From Lentisphaeraceae bacterium (GTDB lineage Bacteria > Verrucomicrobiota > Kiritimatiellia > RFP12 > UBA1067): a stretch of DNA of 64,000 nt. Both the position numbers and the translations under genes were made by a program. The stretch is taken from positions 1 to 64,000 of the forward strand of contig SFPL01000025.1 of NCBI GenBank assembly GCA_004551905.1, read 5' to 3'. Shown here piece after piece: positions 36,220 to 44,800 of the stretch. The notes under the pieces were generated by a model that was given only the letters and a program-made list of their open reading frames with translations, was not told the origin of the DNA and did no database searches. How positions within the stretch are numbered: the first letter of the stretch is position 1; each line of letters opens with the position of its first letter.

Positions 36220-37150
36220 GTTCCTCTCCGGCGATCCGCTCGCACAGCGGTTCTCGGAGCACCTCCACGCGGAGCGCAACGCCTCCGCGAACACTCGCGT
36301 TGGCTACATGATGGACCTCGGCCAGCTCGCGACCTCGGCCTGGGGCGAGGCTGCGGAGCCGCCGTTTCCGTGGGCGGAGCTCGGCGAGGCGCGCGCCCGT
36401 GCTTTCCTGCTGGAGCTCTCGAAGTCTGGCGAGGCGGCGTCGTCCGTCCGCCGCAAGCTCGCCGCCGCGCGCACCTTCTACCGCTACCTCCAGGGCGCGG
36501 GGCTGGTGGCCGCGAACCCGTTTTCGTACCTGCGCGGGCCGAAGGCGAGCCACGCCCTGCCGAAGACGCTCTCGCCGTCCGAGGTGGCCAGGTTCCTCGA
36601 GCAGCCGGCGAAGGACCGCGCCGCCGGAATCGTCGGCGAGGAGACGGCGCTCCGCGACGCCGCGCTCTTCGAGGCGCTCTACTCCACCGGCTGCCGCATC
36701 GGCGAGATGACCGGCGCGAACTGGGGCGACGCCGACCTCGAGCGCGGCACGATGGTGGTGACCGGAAAGGGGTCCAAGGACCGGCTGGTGATCCTGGGCG
36801 GGCCTGCCCGCCAGGCGCTCTGTCGGCTCAGGGCCGCGCTCGCCGCCCGCGGCGCGGAGCTCGTCGCGCGCGACGCGCCGATCTTCCTCTCCGCCCGCGG
36901 CGCCAGGCTCTCGCCGCGCGAGGCGCAGCGGACGATGAAGCGCTATCTCGCCGAGGCGGGCCTGCCGACCGACCTGACCCCGCACAAGCTCAGGCACAGC
37001 TTCGCCACACACCTCCTGGACGGCGGAGCGAACCTTCGGAGCGTCCAGGAGATGCTCGGCCACGCGTCGCTCTCGACGACGCAGATCTACACCCATGTCT
37101 CGGTGGAGCGGCTCAAGGACGCCGTCGCCTCCGCGCATCCGCGGGGATAG
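36200..37150 (+). CDS. Tyrosine recombinase of the XerC/XerD type
   Basis: About 316 residues from a GTG at 36200 (VVTAPNRFLSGDPLAQ), chosen because AAGGAGG lies 9 bases upstream; GTG at 36203 is as likely. The N-terminal SAM-like domain binds DNA, and the C-terminal domain has the full catalytic set: Arg in STGCRIGEM, Lys in GKGSKDR, His-x-x-Arg in HKLRHSFATH, His in LGHASLSTTQ and Tyr in IYTHV. This is the pattern of chromosomal XerC/XerD, which resolve chromosome dimers at dif. No flanking repeats or phage genes suggest a mobile integrase, and topA-xer adjacency occurs in other bacteria. It overlaps topA by about 20 bases. Confidence 0.9.
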   Translation: MVTAPNRFLSGDPLAQRFSEHLHAERNASANTRVGYMMDLGQLATSAWGEAAEPPFPWAELGEARARAFLLELSKSGEAASSVRRKLAAARTFYRYLQGAGLVAANPFSYLRGPKASHALPKTLSPSEVARFLEQPAKDRAAGIVGEETALRDAALFEALYSTGCRIGEMTGANWGDADLERGTMVVTGKGSKDRLVILGGPARQALCRLRAALAARGAELVARDAPIFLSARGARLSPREAQRTMKRYLAEAGLPTDLTPHKLRHSFATHLLDGGANLRSVQEMLGHASLSTTQIYTHVSVERLKDAVASAHPRG

Positions 37151-37165
37151 GGGGAACATCCGGCG

Positions 37166-38011
37166 ATGACCACGAAAGGCGAGAACAGGGTGCGCGCGGC
37201 GCTTTTGGGCGTTTCGCTCCTCACGCTCGTCTACGGCTTCGGGGAGCTGATCTTCGTGCACGCGCCGTTCGTGTTCTCAGACCCGCTCGAGGACATGTCC
37301 TTCGGCTGGTACGTGCCGATCTTCTCCGCCTACGTGGTCTGGCGCGAGCGCCGCGAGCTCATGGCCTCGCTCGGCGAGCCGAGCCTCGCAGGGCTTGCGG
37401 CGGCGCTCGCCGCGCTCTTCGTTGGCTTCCTCGGCGTCCGCGGGGTGCAGATCCGGTTCGAGATCGTCGCCTTCGCCGCGCTGCTCGTGGCGGTGCCCTG
37501 GGCGATGTACGGCCGCCGCACCGCCGCGCGGCTTGCGTTCCCCGCGGCGTTCCTGCTTTTCTGCATTCCGCTCGCGACCTTCCTCGACGTCGTGACCGTG
37601 CACCTCCGGCTCCTGGCCAGCGCCGTCGCCGCGGCGATTCTGCATGGTGTCGGTGCCGGGGTGGAGCGCGTCGGCACCACGATCACCACCTCCGGCGGCT
37701 TCGCGATCGACGTCGCCGCGCCGTGCGCGGGGCTGCGGTCGATCTTCGCGCTCCTCGCGCTCGCGGCCGGCTACGGCTACTTCGCGCTCGGCGGCTGGTG
37801 GCGCCGCGCGGCGCTCTTCGCGCTCGCGGTGCCGATCGCAGTCGTCGGCAACATCGCGCGCGTGCTGATGATCTGCCTCGTCGGCACCTGGTGCTCGCCG
37901 TCCTTCGCGACCGGCTTCTACCACGACTACTCCGGCTACGTCGTATTCCTCGTCGCCATCGCAATGATGGTGGGCTGCGCCGAGCTGCTGCGCGGAAGGA
38001 GGCGGAAATGA
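37166..38011 (+). CDS. Exosortase
   Basis: A 281-residue membrane protein with about eight hydrophobic segments. The catalytic triad of exosortases/archaeosortases is intact: Cys187 in APCAGLRS, Arg232 in NIARVLMI and His253 in FYHDYSGYVVF. In other bacteria these enzymes process proteins that end in PEP-CTERM-like tails and move them to the envelope together with exopolysaccharide. It overlaps the EpsI-like gene by 4 bases. None of the exported proteins in this window ends in a PEP-CTERM-type tail (Pro motif, hydrophobic helix, Arg cluster), so its substrates lie elsewhere or carry an unknown signal. Confidence 0.92.
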   Translation: MTTKGENRVRAALLGVSLLTLVYGFGELIFVHAPFVFSDPLEDMSFGWYVPIFSAYVVWRERRELMASLGEPSLAGLAAALAALFVGFLGVRGVQIRFEIVAFAALLVAVPWAMYGRRTAARLAFPAAFLLFCIPLATFLDVVTVHLRLLASAVAAAILHGVGAGVERVGTTITTSGGFAIDVAAPCAGLRSIFALLALAAGYGYFALGGWWRRAALFALAVPIAVVGNIARVLMICLVGTWCSPSFATGFYHDYSGYVVFLVAIAMMVGCAELLRGRRRK

Positions 38012-38604
38012 GCGCCCCGCGCCTGCTGGTCCCGTCCCTCGCCGCCGCCGCGGTGGTCGCGACGATGGTCGCGCAGACCTCGCTGCCGCCGCCGGAGGCC
38101 GCCGCGGATCCAGTGGTGCGGCTCGGCGACATCGCCGGCTGCGTCGCCGAGGACTCCGCCGCGACCGACGTCGAGCTCGGCGCGCTGCCGCCAGACACCC
38201 GCATCCTGCGGCGCGTCTACTTCGGGCCCGGCGGCGCGCGGCACGTGGTGACCGCGGTCATCGGCGGGCGCACCAAGAGCTCGATCCACCGTCCCGAGCT
38301 CTGCCTGCCGGCGCAGGGCTACCTCATGCGCGATCCGCGCGGCGCTGAGTTCGCCGGCGTTCCCTGGCGGATCATGCGGATCGAGCGCGGCTCGGTGGCC
38401 GAGCCTCTGCGCTTCGCCTACACCTTCTTCAACCAGGACGGCCGCCGCACCGCTTCCCACGTCGAGCGCATCCTGACCGACGTCTGGGACCGCTCGGTGC
38501 GCTCGCGGATCGACCGCTGGGTGATGCTGACCGTCAATTCCTCGGGCTGCGGTGAAGACGGCTTAGGCGAGTTCCTGGCCGCGCTGAAAGGAGCGATCGA
38601 ATGA
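38008..38604 (+). CDS. Exosortase-associated EpsI family protein
   Basis: A 198-residue protein with an N-terminal hydrophobic segment (LLVPSLAAAAVVATMVAQT). The signature around SIHRPELCLPAQGY, with invariant His, Pro, Glu and Cys, matches the EpsI/DUF3485 family. Members are encoded next to, or fused to, exosortases and sit in the periplasm attached to the inner membrane; their reaction is not known. Coupled by overlap to both the exosortase and the following transferase, so the three are one unit. Confidence 0.88.
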   Translation: MSAPRLLVPSLAAAAVVATMVAQTSLPPPEAAADPVVRLGDIAGCVAEDSAATDVELGALPPDTRILRRVYFGPGGARHVVTAVIGGRTKSSIHRPELCLPAQGYLMRDPRGAEFAGVPWRIMRIERGSVAEPLRFAYTFFNQDGRRTASHVERILTDVWDRSVRSRIDRWVMLTVNSSGCGEDGLGEFLAALKGAIE

Positions 38605-40493
38605 CAGCGAGAATCCTGCCCTATGTCGTGCCGTTCCTCGGAGCGCTGGCCCTGACGCTGGTCCTTACGCCGATCGTGCGCGGGGTCAACCGCCGGCTTG
38701 GGATGGTCGACCGGCCGGGCGGCCGCCGGATTAACCGGACGCCCATTCCGCGCGGCGGCGGCGTGGCGCTCTTCCTCGGCATTGCCGTTTCCTATTCGCT
38801 CTTTCTCCTCCTCTCCGGCCACCAGCCGCTCGGCCCGGTGCCTACGTACGTGTTCTGGCGGCTCTCGGCGCTTGCCGCGCTGTCGACGGCGATCGGGCTT
38901 GCGGACGACAAGTGGTCGCTTCCGCCGCTCGCGAAGCTCGCCGGGCAGCTGGTGGTGGGACTGCTGGTCTGGCTCTGGGCGGGGCTCGGCTTCTCCGACC
39001 TCTGGCCGTCCATCCCCGCGCCGGTCGACTGCGTCCTCACCGTCTTCTGGGTGGTCGGGGCGATGAACGCGTTCAACCTGATCGACGGGCTGGACGGGCT
39101 CGCGAGCGGGCTGGCGCTGATCGCGGTGGTCGGCATGGCGGGCGGGCTCTTCTTCGTGCGCTGCACCGCGCAGGTGACGTTCTACGCCGCCGTCGCCGGC
39201 GGGCTTCTCGGCTTCCTGCGCTACAACTACAACCCCGCGAGCGTGTTTCTCGGCGACTCCGGCTCGATGCTGATCGGCTACATAATCGCGGTGCTGCCGC
39301 TCTGCTCGCACGTGCAGAACTCGCTGCTCGTATCGGTCGGCGTTCCACTGCTGTCGATGGGAGTGCCGATCTTCGACACCTCGCTCGCCATCTTGCGCCG
39401 CGCGTTGCGGCGGATGCTCCTGCGGAACCCGGTCTCGCGGCTCGCGGCCGGCGTAACCTCGGCCGACTCCGACCACATCCACCACCGCATCCTCCGGGCG
39501 ATGGGGCTGAACCAGCGCAAGGCGGCGTGGACGCTCTACGCGATCGCCATCTTCCTGGTGGCGGTCGGTCTGGTGGCGGCCTCGCTCCGCTCGCGCGCGG
39601 CCGGGCTCTGGCTCGCCGCCTTCGCCGCAGCCACGGTGATCGTCTTCCGCGACATGGCGCGCGTGGAGTTCTTCGACGCCGGGATGCTGCTGAGCCGAGC
39701 CGCCCACGCGCACGACTCTGTGAGCCGCCGCCGCCGCGCCAGGTTCGCGGTGCCGTTCTACCTCGCCGCCGACATCTGCGTGCTCGTCGTCTCGTTCGCC
39801 GTCCTCGTCTTCGCGCTCCAGCTGCCGCATTCCCTCGCCCACGTCCGCGTGGCGCTGCCGATCACCGTCGCCGCCTCGTTCGCCGCGCTCGTGTTCATGC
39901 GCACCTACGTTACCGTCTGGTCGCGGGCGATGCCGTCCAACTACGCGCGGCTCTTCCTCGCCTGCGCCGGCGGCTCGCTTGCGGGCTCGGTCGCTGTCTA
40001 CTACATCGCGCCCGGGGCAGACGGCGACATGCTCTTCGCCTTCGCGTCAGGCTACGCGCTCCTCACCTTCCTCGGCACGCTCTCCGTCCGCGTGGTGCGC
40101 ATGCTGGCGCGGGACTTCTTCTACGCGCTCGACTGCGGCCGGCTCGTCGCCCGCAGGGACGTCTCGCGGGTGCTCGTCTACGGCTCGGGCCTCCGCTACC
40201 GCGCCTTCCGCCGCGAGCTCGTGCGCCGCACCCCCGAGAACAACCGCATCATCGTCGGCATCGTCGACGACGACATCCTGCTGCGTGGGCACTACATCGG
40301 CGGCCTCAAGGTCTGGGGCACGCTCGCCAAGGCGCCGGACATCATCAACCGGCTCAACGTCGATACCTTCGTGATCGCCTGCGAACTGAGCGACGAGCGC
40401 CTCAACGTCGTGCGCCGCCTGCTCGCCCCGACCGGCGTCGCCATTTCCCGCTTCACCTTCGGCGAAGAGCCGATCCAGCCAATAAGGAAATAA
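38601..40493 (+). CDS. WecA/MraY-type sugar-phosphate transferase fused to a sensor-like domain
   Basis: A 630-residue membrane protein. Residues 1-345 are a polyprenyl-phosphate sugar-1-phosphate transferase with LADDKWSL, NAFNLIDGLDGLASG, VFLGDSGSMLIGY and the HIHHRI loop, which places it with WecA (UDP-HexNAc:undecaprenyl phosphate transferases that start exopolysaccharide or O-antigen chains). Residues about 385-490 carry four more membrane helices. Residues about 510-625 form a Rossmann-like domain (VLVYGSGLRYRAF, IVGIVDDDIL, GGLKVWGTL) like the N-terminal CoA-binding-like half of WbaP/CapD-type proteins, but without their transferase or epimerase half. It starts in the end of the EpsI-like gene, which points to a role in making the glycan linked to exosortase sorting. 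Confidence 0.88.
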   Translation: MTARILPYVVPFLGALALTLVLTPIVRGVNRRLGMVDRPGGRRINRTPIPRGGGVALFLGIAVSYSLFLLLSGHQPLGPVPTYVFWRLSALAALSTAIGLADDKWSLPPLAKLAGQLVVGLLVWLWAGLGFSDLWPSIPAPVDCVLTVFWVVGAMNAFNLIDGLDGLASGLALIAVVGMAGGLFFVRCTAQVTFYAAVAGGLLGFLRYNYNPASVFLGDSGSMLIGYIIAVLPLCSHVQNSLLVSVGVPLLSMGVPIFDTSLAILRRALRRMLLRNPVSRLAAGVTSADSDHIHHRILRAMGLNQRKAAWTLYAIAIFLVAVGLVAASLRSRAAGLWLAAFAAATVIVFRDMARVEFFDAGMLLSRAAHAHDSVSRRRRARFAVPFYLAADICVLVVSFAVLVFALQLPHSLAHVRVALPITVAASFAALVFMRTYVTVWSRAMPSNYARLFLACAGGSLAGSVAVYYIAPGADGDMLFAFASGYALLTFLGTLSVRVVRMLARDFFYALDCGRLVARRDVSRVLVYGSGLRYRAFRRELVRRTPENNRIIVGIVDDDILLRGHYIGGLKVWGTLAKAPDIINRLNVDTFVIACELSDERLNVVRRLLAPTGVAISRFTFGEEPIQPIRK

Positions 40494-40510
40494 TGAAAGG
40501 ACAGCGAAAA

Positions 40511-41671
40511 ATGAAGACCACCATCGTCAATGCCCACGTCGTCTCCCCCGGTGTCGACCTCGAGAACGCGGTTGTCGTCGTCGAGGACGGGCGGATCAAG
40601 TCCGTCAGGAAGGGCCCTGCGTCCGCGAAGGCGGACAAGAACAACACCGTCGTCGACGTGCGCGGGCAGTACCTGATGCCCGGCTTCATCGACGTTCATA
40701 CCCACGGCGCGCTCGGCTACGACTTCTGCGACGCGGACGAGAAGGCCGTCTTCGAGTTCGCCAGGGCGAAGCTCCAGGAGGGCGTGACGACCGTCCTCCC
40801 CACCACTCTCACCGTCTCGCACGACGAGCTCGTCAGGGCTGCGAAGAACGCCAAAAAGTACGCCGACTCTGGCATGCCATACGCGAAGGTGCCGGCCATC
40901 CACCTCGAGGGGCCGTTCATCAACGTCAAGTGCTGCGGCGCCCAGAACCCGAAGTACGTGCGCAGGCCCGACATCAAGGAGGTCAAGGCGATCGCCAAGG
41001 TCTATCCGGTGAAGCTCATCTCCTACGCGGTCGAGTCCGAGGGCGGCGCCAAGTTCGCCAAGGAGTGCTTCAGGGCCGGCGTGGTGCCGAGCTGCGGGCA
41101 CACCGGCGCCAAGTTCGCCGACCTCAAGCCGGCGTACAGGAACGGCCTTAGGCACATGACCCACTTCTGCAACCAGATGACCCCGCTCCACCACCGCGAG
41201 GTCGGCATGGTCGGCGCCGGGTTCCTGGTCGAGGACCTCAACACCGAGGTCATCTGCGACAAGATCCACCTCTGCCCCGACATGCTCCGGCTCATCTTTA
41301 CCCGCCGCAGCCTCGAGCACATCCAGATGATCACCGACTCGCTCCGCTGCTCGCACTGCAGGGACGGCTACGCCTTCGAGATGGGCGGGCTCAAGGTGCT
41401 GCTCAAGAACGGCGAGGCGCGCCTCGTCGAGGGCGGCAACCTCGCCGGCTCCACGCTCTGGATGGGGATGGGGCTCAAGAACGTCCACGACGTCACCGGC
41501 ATCCCGCTCAAGGACCTCGTCCGCTGCACCTCCTGGAACCAGGCGATCGAGCTTGGCTGGGGCAAGGATCTCGGCAAGGTCGAGAAGGGGTATGTCGCCG
41601 ACCTCGTGGTGATCAACCCGCGGAGCTGGAAGCCGTCGGCCGTCTTCGTTGACGGTATCCAGAAGATTTGA
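40511..41671 (+). CDS. nagA: N-acetylglucosamine-6-phosphate deacetylase
   Basis: A 386-residue amidohydrolase that removes acetate from GlcNAc-6-phosphate in amino-sugar recycling. Metal and catalytic residues visible: FIDVHTHG, HLEGPF (Glu), GHTGA (His), MTHFCNQM (His) and MITDSL (catalytic Asp). I start at 40511 (MKTTIVNAHV) with AAGG upstream; an ATG at 40493 is in frame and would add six residues. The insert with CCGAQNPKYVRRPDIKE matches the lid seen in the family. It may serve peptidoglycan or mucin GlcNAc use. The promoter of the downstream tRNA begins inside its last codons. Confidence 0.93.
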   Translation: MKTTIVNAHVVSPGVDLENAVVVVEDGRIKSVRKGPASAKADKNNTVVDVRGQYLMPGFIDVHTHGALGYDFCDADEKAVFEFARAKLQEGVTTVLPTTLTVSHDELVRAAKNAKKYADSGMPYAKVPAIHLEGPFINVKCCGAQNPKYVRRPDIKEVKAIAKVYPVKLISYAVESEGGAKFAKECFRAGVVPSCGHTGAKFADLKPAYRNGLRHMTHFCNQMTPLHHREVGMVGAGFLVEDLNTEVICDKIHLCPDMLRLIFTRRSLEHIQMITDSLRCSHCRDGYAFEMGGLKVLLKNGEARLVEGGNLAGSTLWMGMGLKNVHDVTGIPLKDLVRCTSWNQAIELGWGKDLGKVEKGYVADLVVINPRSWKPSAVFVDGIQKI

Positions 41672-41677
41672 TATACT
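41649..41677 (+). promoter_or_regulatory. Promoter of tRNA-Ser
   Basis: TTGACG at 41649-41654, 17 bases ending TGA, TATACT at 41672-41677. It overlaps the end of nagA; the TGA of the extended element is also the nagA stop codon. Confidence 0.75.
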
Positions 41678-41689
41678 ACGCGCATTCAC

Positions 41690-41712
41690 GGCCCCGAGTC
41701 TCTTCGGGGCCC
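41690..41712 (+). terminator. Hairpin between nagA and tRNA-Ser
   Basis: GGCCCCGA pairs with TCGGGGCC. It lies after the tRNA transcription start, so it would be in the 5' leader of the tRNA precursor; it may also end nagA transcription. No U-run. Confidence 0.4.
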
Positions 41713-41718
41713 GGTGCA

Positions 41719-41812
41719 GGAGGGATGGCCGAGTGGCTGAAGGCAACGGTTTGCTAAATCGTCATACGGACTAATCTTCGTATCGGGGGTTCGAATCCCC
41801 CTCCCTCCGCCA
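41719..41812 (+). tRNA. tRNA-Ser (anticodon GCU)
   Basis: Acceptor stem GGAGGGA pairs with TCCCTCC. The D-arm begins GGCCGAGTGGC, the anticodon loop is TTGCTAA with anticodon GCT, there is a long variable arm (class II), and the T-arm is GGGGGTTCGAATCCCCC. The CCA end is encoded (41810-41812). It reads AGC and AGT codons. Confidence 0.97.
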
Positions 41813-41828
41813 GTTTGGATCTTGCCCC

Positions 41829-41860
41829 TTGACAGATTCGGTCGGGTATGGTATTATAAT
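41829..41860 (+). promoter_or_regulatory. Promoter of the 41896 surface gene
   Basis: TTGACA at 41829-41834, 17 bases ending TGG, TATTAT at 41852-41857 (TATAAT at 41855-41860 is an alternative). The box and spacer match the promoter at 1267-1295 in all but a few bases. The leader here is only about 35 bases. Confidence 0.8.
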
Positions 41861-41895
41861 CATCGTTCAATTCACAAGCTTTAAGGGGTAAAGAC

Positions 41896-44800
41896 ATGAA
41901 GAAACTCGCGTATGGTTTTGCTTTGTCTGCCGCGGTCGCGTTCGGCGCGGCGAATGCGTGGGCCGACCAGGCGACGAGCTATGTCTCGGTGAGTTCGGGC
42001 GATGCGACGATAGTCGACCTTGGCGACCAGTTCGCCGTCGTATTCTCCAATGCGCAGTCCTCGGCAACGCTGGTCGCGCTTCGGCCCTGCTCGCTCCTGC
42101 GTACGCTCGTCGTCGGCGGCGGCGGCGCTGGCGGTCAGTGCATGGGCGGCGGCGGAGGTGGCGGCCAGGTGCTGGAGTCGTACGATGTCCACATCATTTC
42201 GGCGGATGATGAATTTACGCTTTCTGTGGGCGCCGGCGGTGCCAAGGGCACTGGCTATAACGCCGGTCTCCAGGGCGGCACTTCGTCGCTAACCTTGCCT
42301 GGCGGCACCTCGCTGGTCGCATATGGCGGCGGTGGTGGCGGCGGATACTCCGCCCAGGCACCGACTGCAAACGCCGACGGCGAGATAGGCGCCGGCGGCG
42401 GCAATGGTTTTGGCTACGCGACGGCGCCGACAAAAGGGACTCACTACAACTACGGCAATCCCGGCGGTCTTGCCCAGGGCGGCGGCGGCGGCGCGGGCGC
42501 GGCGGGCGAGAATCCCGGGCTCCACGCCGAGAGCGTGCTCTACGGCGACGAGACCGCCTATCGCACCCAGGCCGGCTACGGCGGCGAGGGCGTATCGAGC
42601 GATATCTCCGGCGTCGCCGAGGTCTATGGCTCCGGCGGCGGCGGCGGCGGCGGCCAGAATCACTGGTCGCAGGTCCATGCCCCCGGCGGCACCCACGCAG
42701 GTGCGGGTGCCGTCCGTACCGACAAGACTGGCGGCGGCGATGGCGTGAAAGAGGCGCTTCCGGCCGACGAGGGATTTGGCGCTGGCGGCGGCGGCGGCAG
42801 CTTCTCTCAGACTGGCAGCAGTGGCCAGGCCCAGGCGACGAAGGGCGGCTGCGGAACGGTCATTCTGCGTTTCTCGAAGACGGACCTCACAACACTGTTG
42901 TTTGAGGTGGATCCGATCCCCGACCAGTATTTCACCGGTTCGGCGCAGACTCCGGCAGTGGTGGTCCGTCATATCGACGGCGGCACCGTCGTCGAACCGG
43001 CAAACTATGATGTCGTCTACGAGGACAATGTCAATCCCGGCACTGCCAGGGTGACTGTTGCCGGCAAGGGTGCATACGAAGGAATCCGCGCCTCTGCCAG
43101 CTTTGTGATCTTGGACATGGTGAGCGACGAGTACGCGGCGTATGACGACCTTTCAGTGCGGAGGATAAGAGTCGGCGACCGCATCGTCTACATCTTCACC
43201 AACACAACCGATGTCTTCACCTTCAGGGCGCTTGTCAACCTTACGCTCGCCGACGCGCTCGTCGTGGGCGGCGGCGGCTCGGGCGGCCACACCATCGGCG
43301 GCGGCGGAGGAGGCGGGGCGGTCGTCACCTCCACGGTTCAGCGCGTGATGATCGCGGGCAGGGAATATTTCATAAATGTCGGCGCGGGCGGCCTTCATGC
43401 GACCACCGGGGGCTTCGCGTCCGGGGTTCAGGGCGGTACTTCCACATTGACCTTCCAGGACGCCTCCACATTGGTCGCCTATGGCGGTGGTGGTGGCGGC
43501 GGGTACAACAAGGGCCCCACTTCGTCGGCGACAGGCGAGATCGCGTCCGGCGGCGGCAGTGGCGCCGGTGGAACGTTTTCCGCCGGTGCTGACGGCGTCA
43601 ACTATTCCTCCGCCTTCGGCAATATCGGCGGAACTGGAACGGGTAACTACGGCGGCGGTGGCGGCGGCGCGGGAACGGCCGGACAGAACAGTTCCGTTAA
43701 AGGCGGAGACGGCGGCGAAGGTATCGTAAGTTCCATCACTGGCATTGCCGAGGTGTACGGCTCTGGCGGCGGCGGCGGCGCGCGCAACGAAGGCACTCCT
43801 GGCGCAGGCGGAACCAACGCCGGCAGCGGGACGAACGGCGTGCAGATTGGGTTTGCGCCGTTGATTATGTCAGGCCGCAACGGCTTTGGCGCGGGCGGCG
43901 GCGGAGGCGGCTTCAAGAGCGGCGGCGGCTATTACGGCGGCGACGGCGGCTGCGGCACCATTATTCTTTCCTTTACTCTCGGCGCCAATGTCGGCCAGCC
44001 GACGATCGCCTCGAAGTCGATTACATTCCCTGACGGCATCACCCAGCCCAAAGTGACGGTGACGCTGGGAAATTCGCGTTTGGAGTATGGTTTCGCAGCC
44101 ACCGTCAGGATTGTGCTGCGGGACGGCGACGGCACCGAACTGTGCGCCAGGTCCTTCGCCGGCGTGGTGGCTGGCAAGCCGGTGGAATGGCCGGCGCCGC
44201 TGTGCGTGGAGCCGGGAACGACGGTGACGGCGCACATCGAGGTAACCTGCGACGGCGCGGACGATGTGTACGGCAGCGTGACGGAAGTCGCCGCTGGCGA
44301 GATGTCCCCATATTACGGACGCGGCGGCGGTGCGGGCGTCATCCATGTGCGGCAGGGCGCGACCGGGCTTAATAACGGCAGCGACTGGTTCAACGCCTAC
44401 ACCGACTTCCGTGCGGCGATAAAGGAGCTGAGTGCGGAGCGCCCCGAGCTCTGGTTCTCTGGCGACGAGACCAATCCGTTGGTGAAGGCGACAATTTTGC
44501 CGCCAGTTGCGGCGGTAATCCGCGGCGGATTCGCGGGCACCGAGAACAGTGCGGCGGAGCGCGCCGAGGGGGCGATGTCGCTCTGTGACGCGGTCAACAG
44601 TGGATACTGCTTCGACTTCGAGAACACGCAGGCGATAACGCTCGACGGCTTCCATCTCAAGCGCGGAGAGAACCACAACCTCAAAAAGAGCGGGGCTGGC
44701 GACATCACAGTCACCAACTGCGTCTCGAGCGATGCCTCTGGAAAGTCGAACGGCCACGGAGGCTACTTGATCGGCAGCTCGGAGACGGTGGCGAGGTTTG

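Noticed and set aside
33640..36294. An 884-codon minus-strand frame across topA
   Set aside because: Shadow of topA; no motifs and Leu/Arg/His-biased composition.
37166..38604. PEP-CTERM substrate proteins in the window
   Set aside because: I looked at the C-termini of all exported proteins; none has the Pro motif, hydrophobic helix and basic end.
36200..41812. Genomic island between a tyrosine recombinase and tRNA-Ser
   Set aside because: The recombinase has the chromosomal Xer pattern, the genes between are core-like, and I found no repeat of the tRNA 3' end on the other side.
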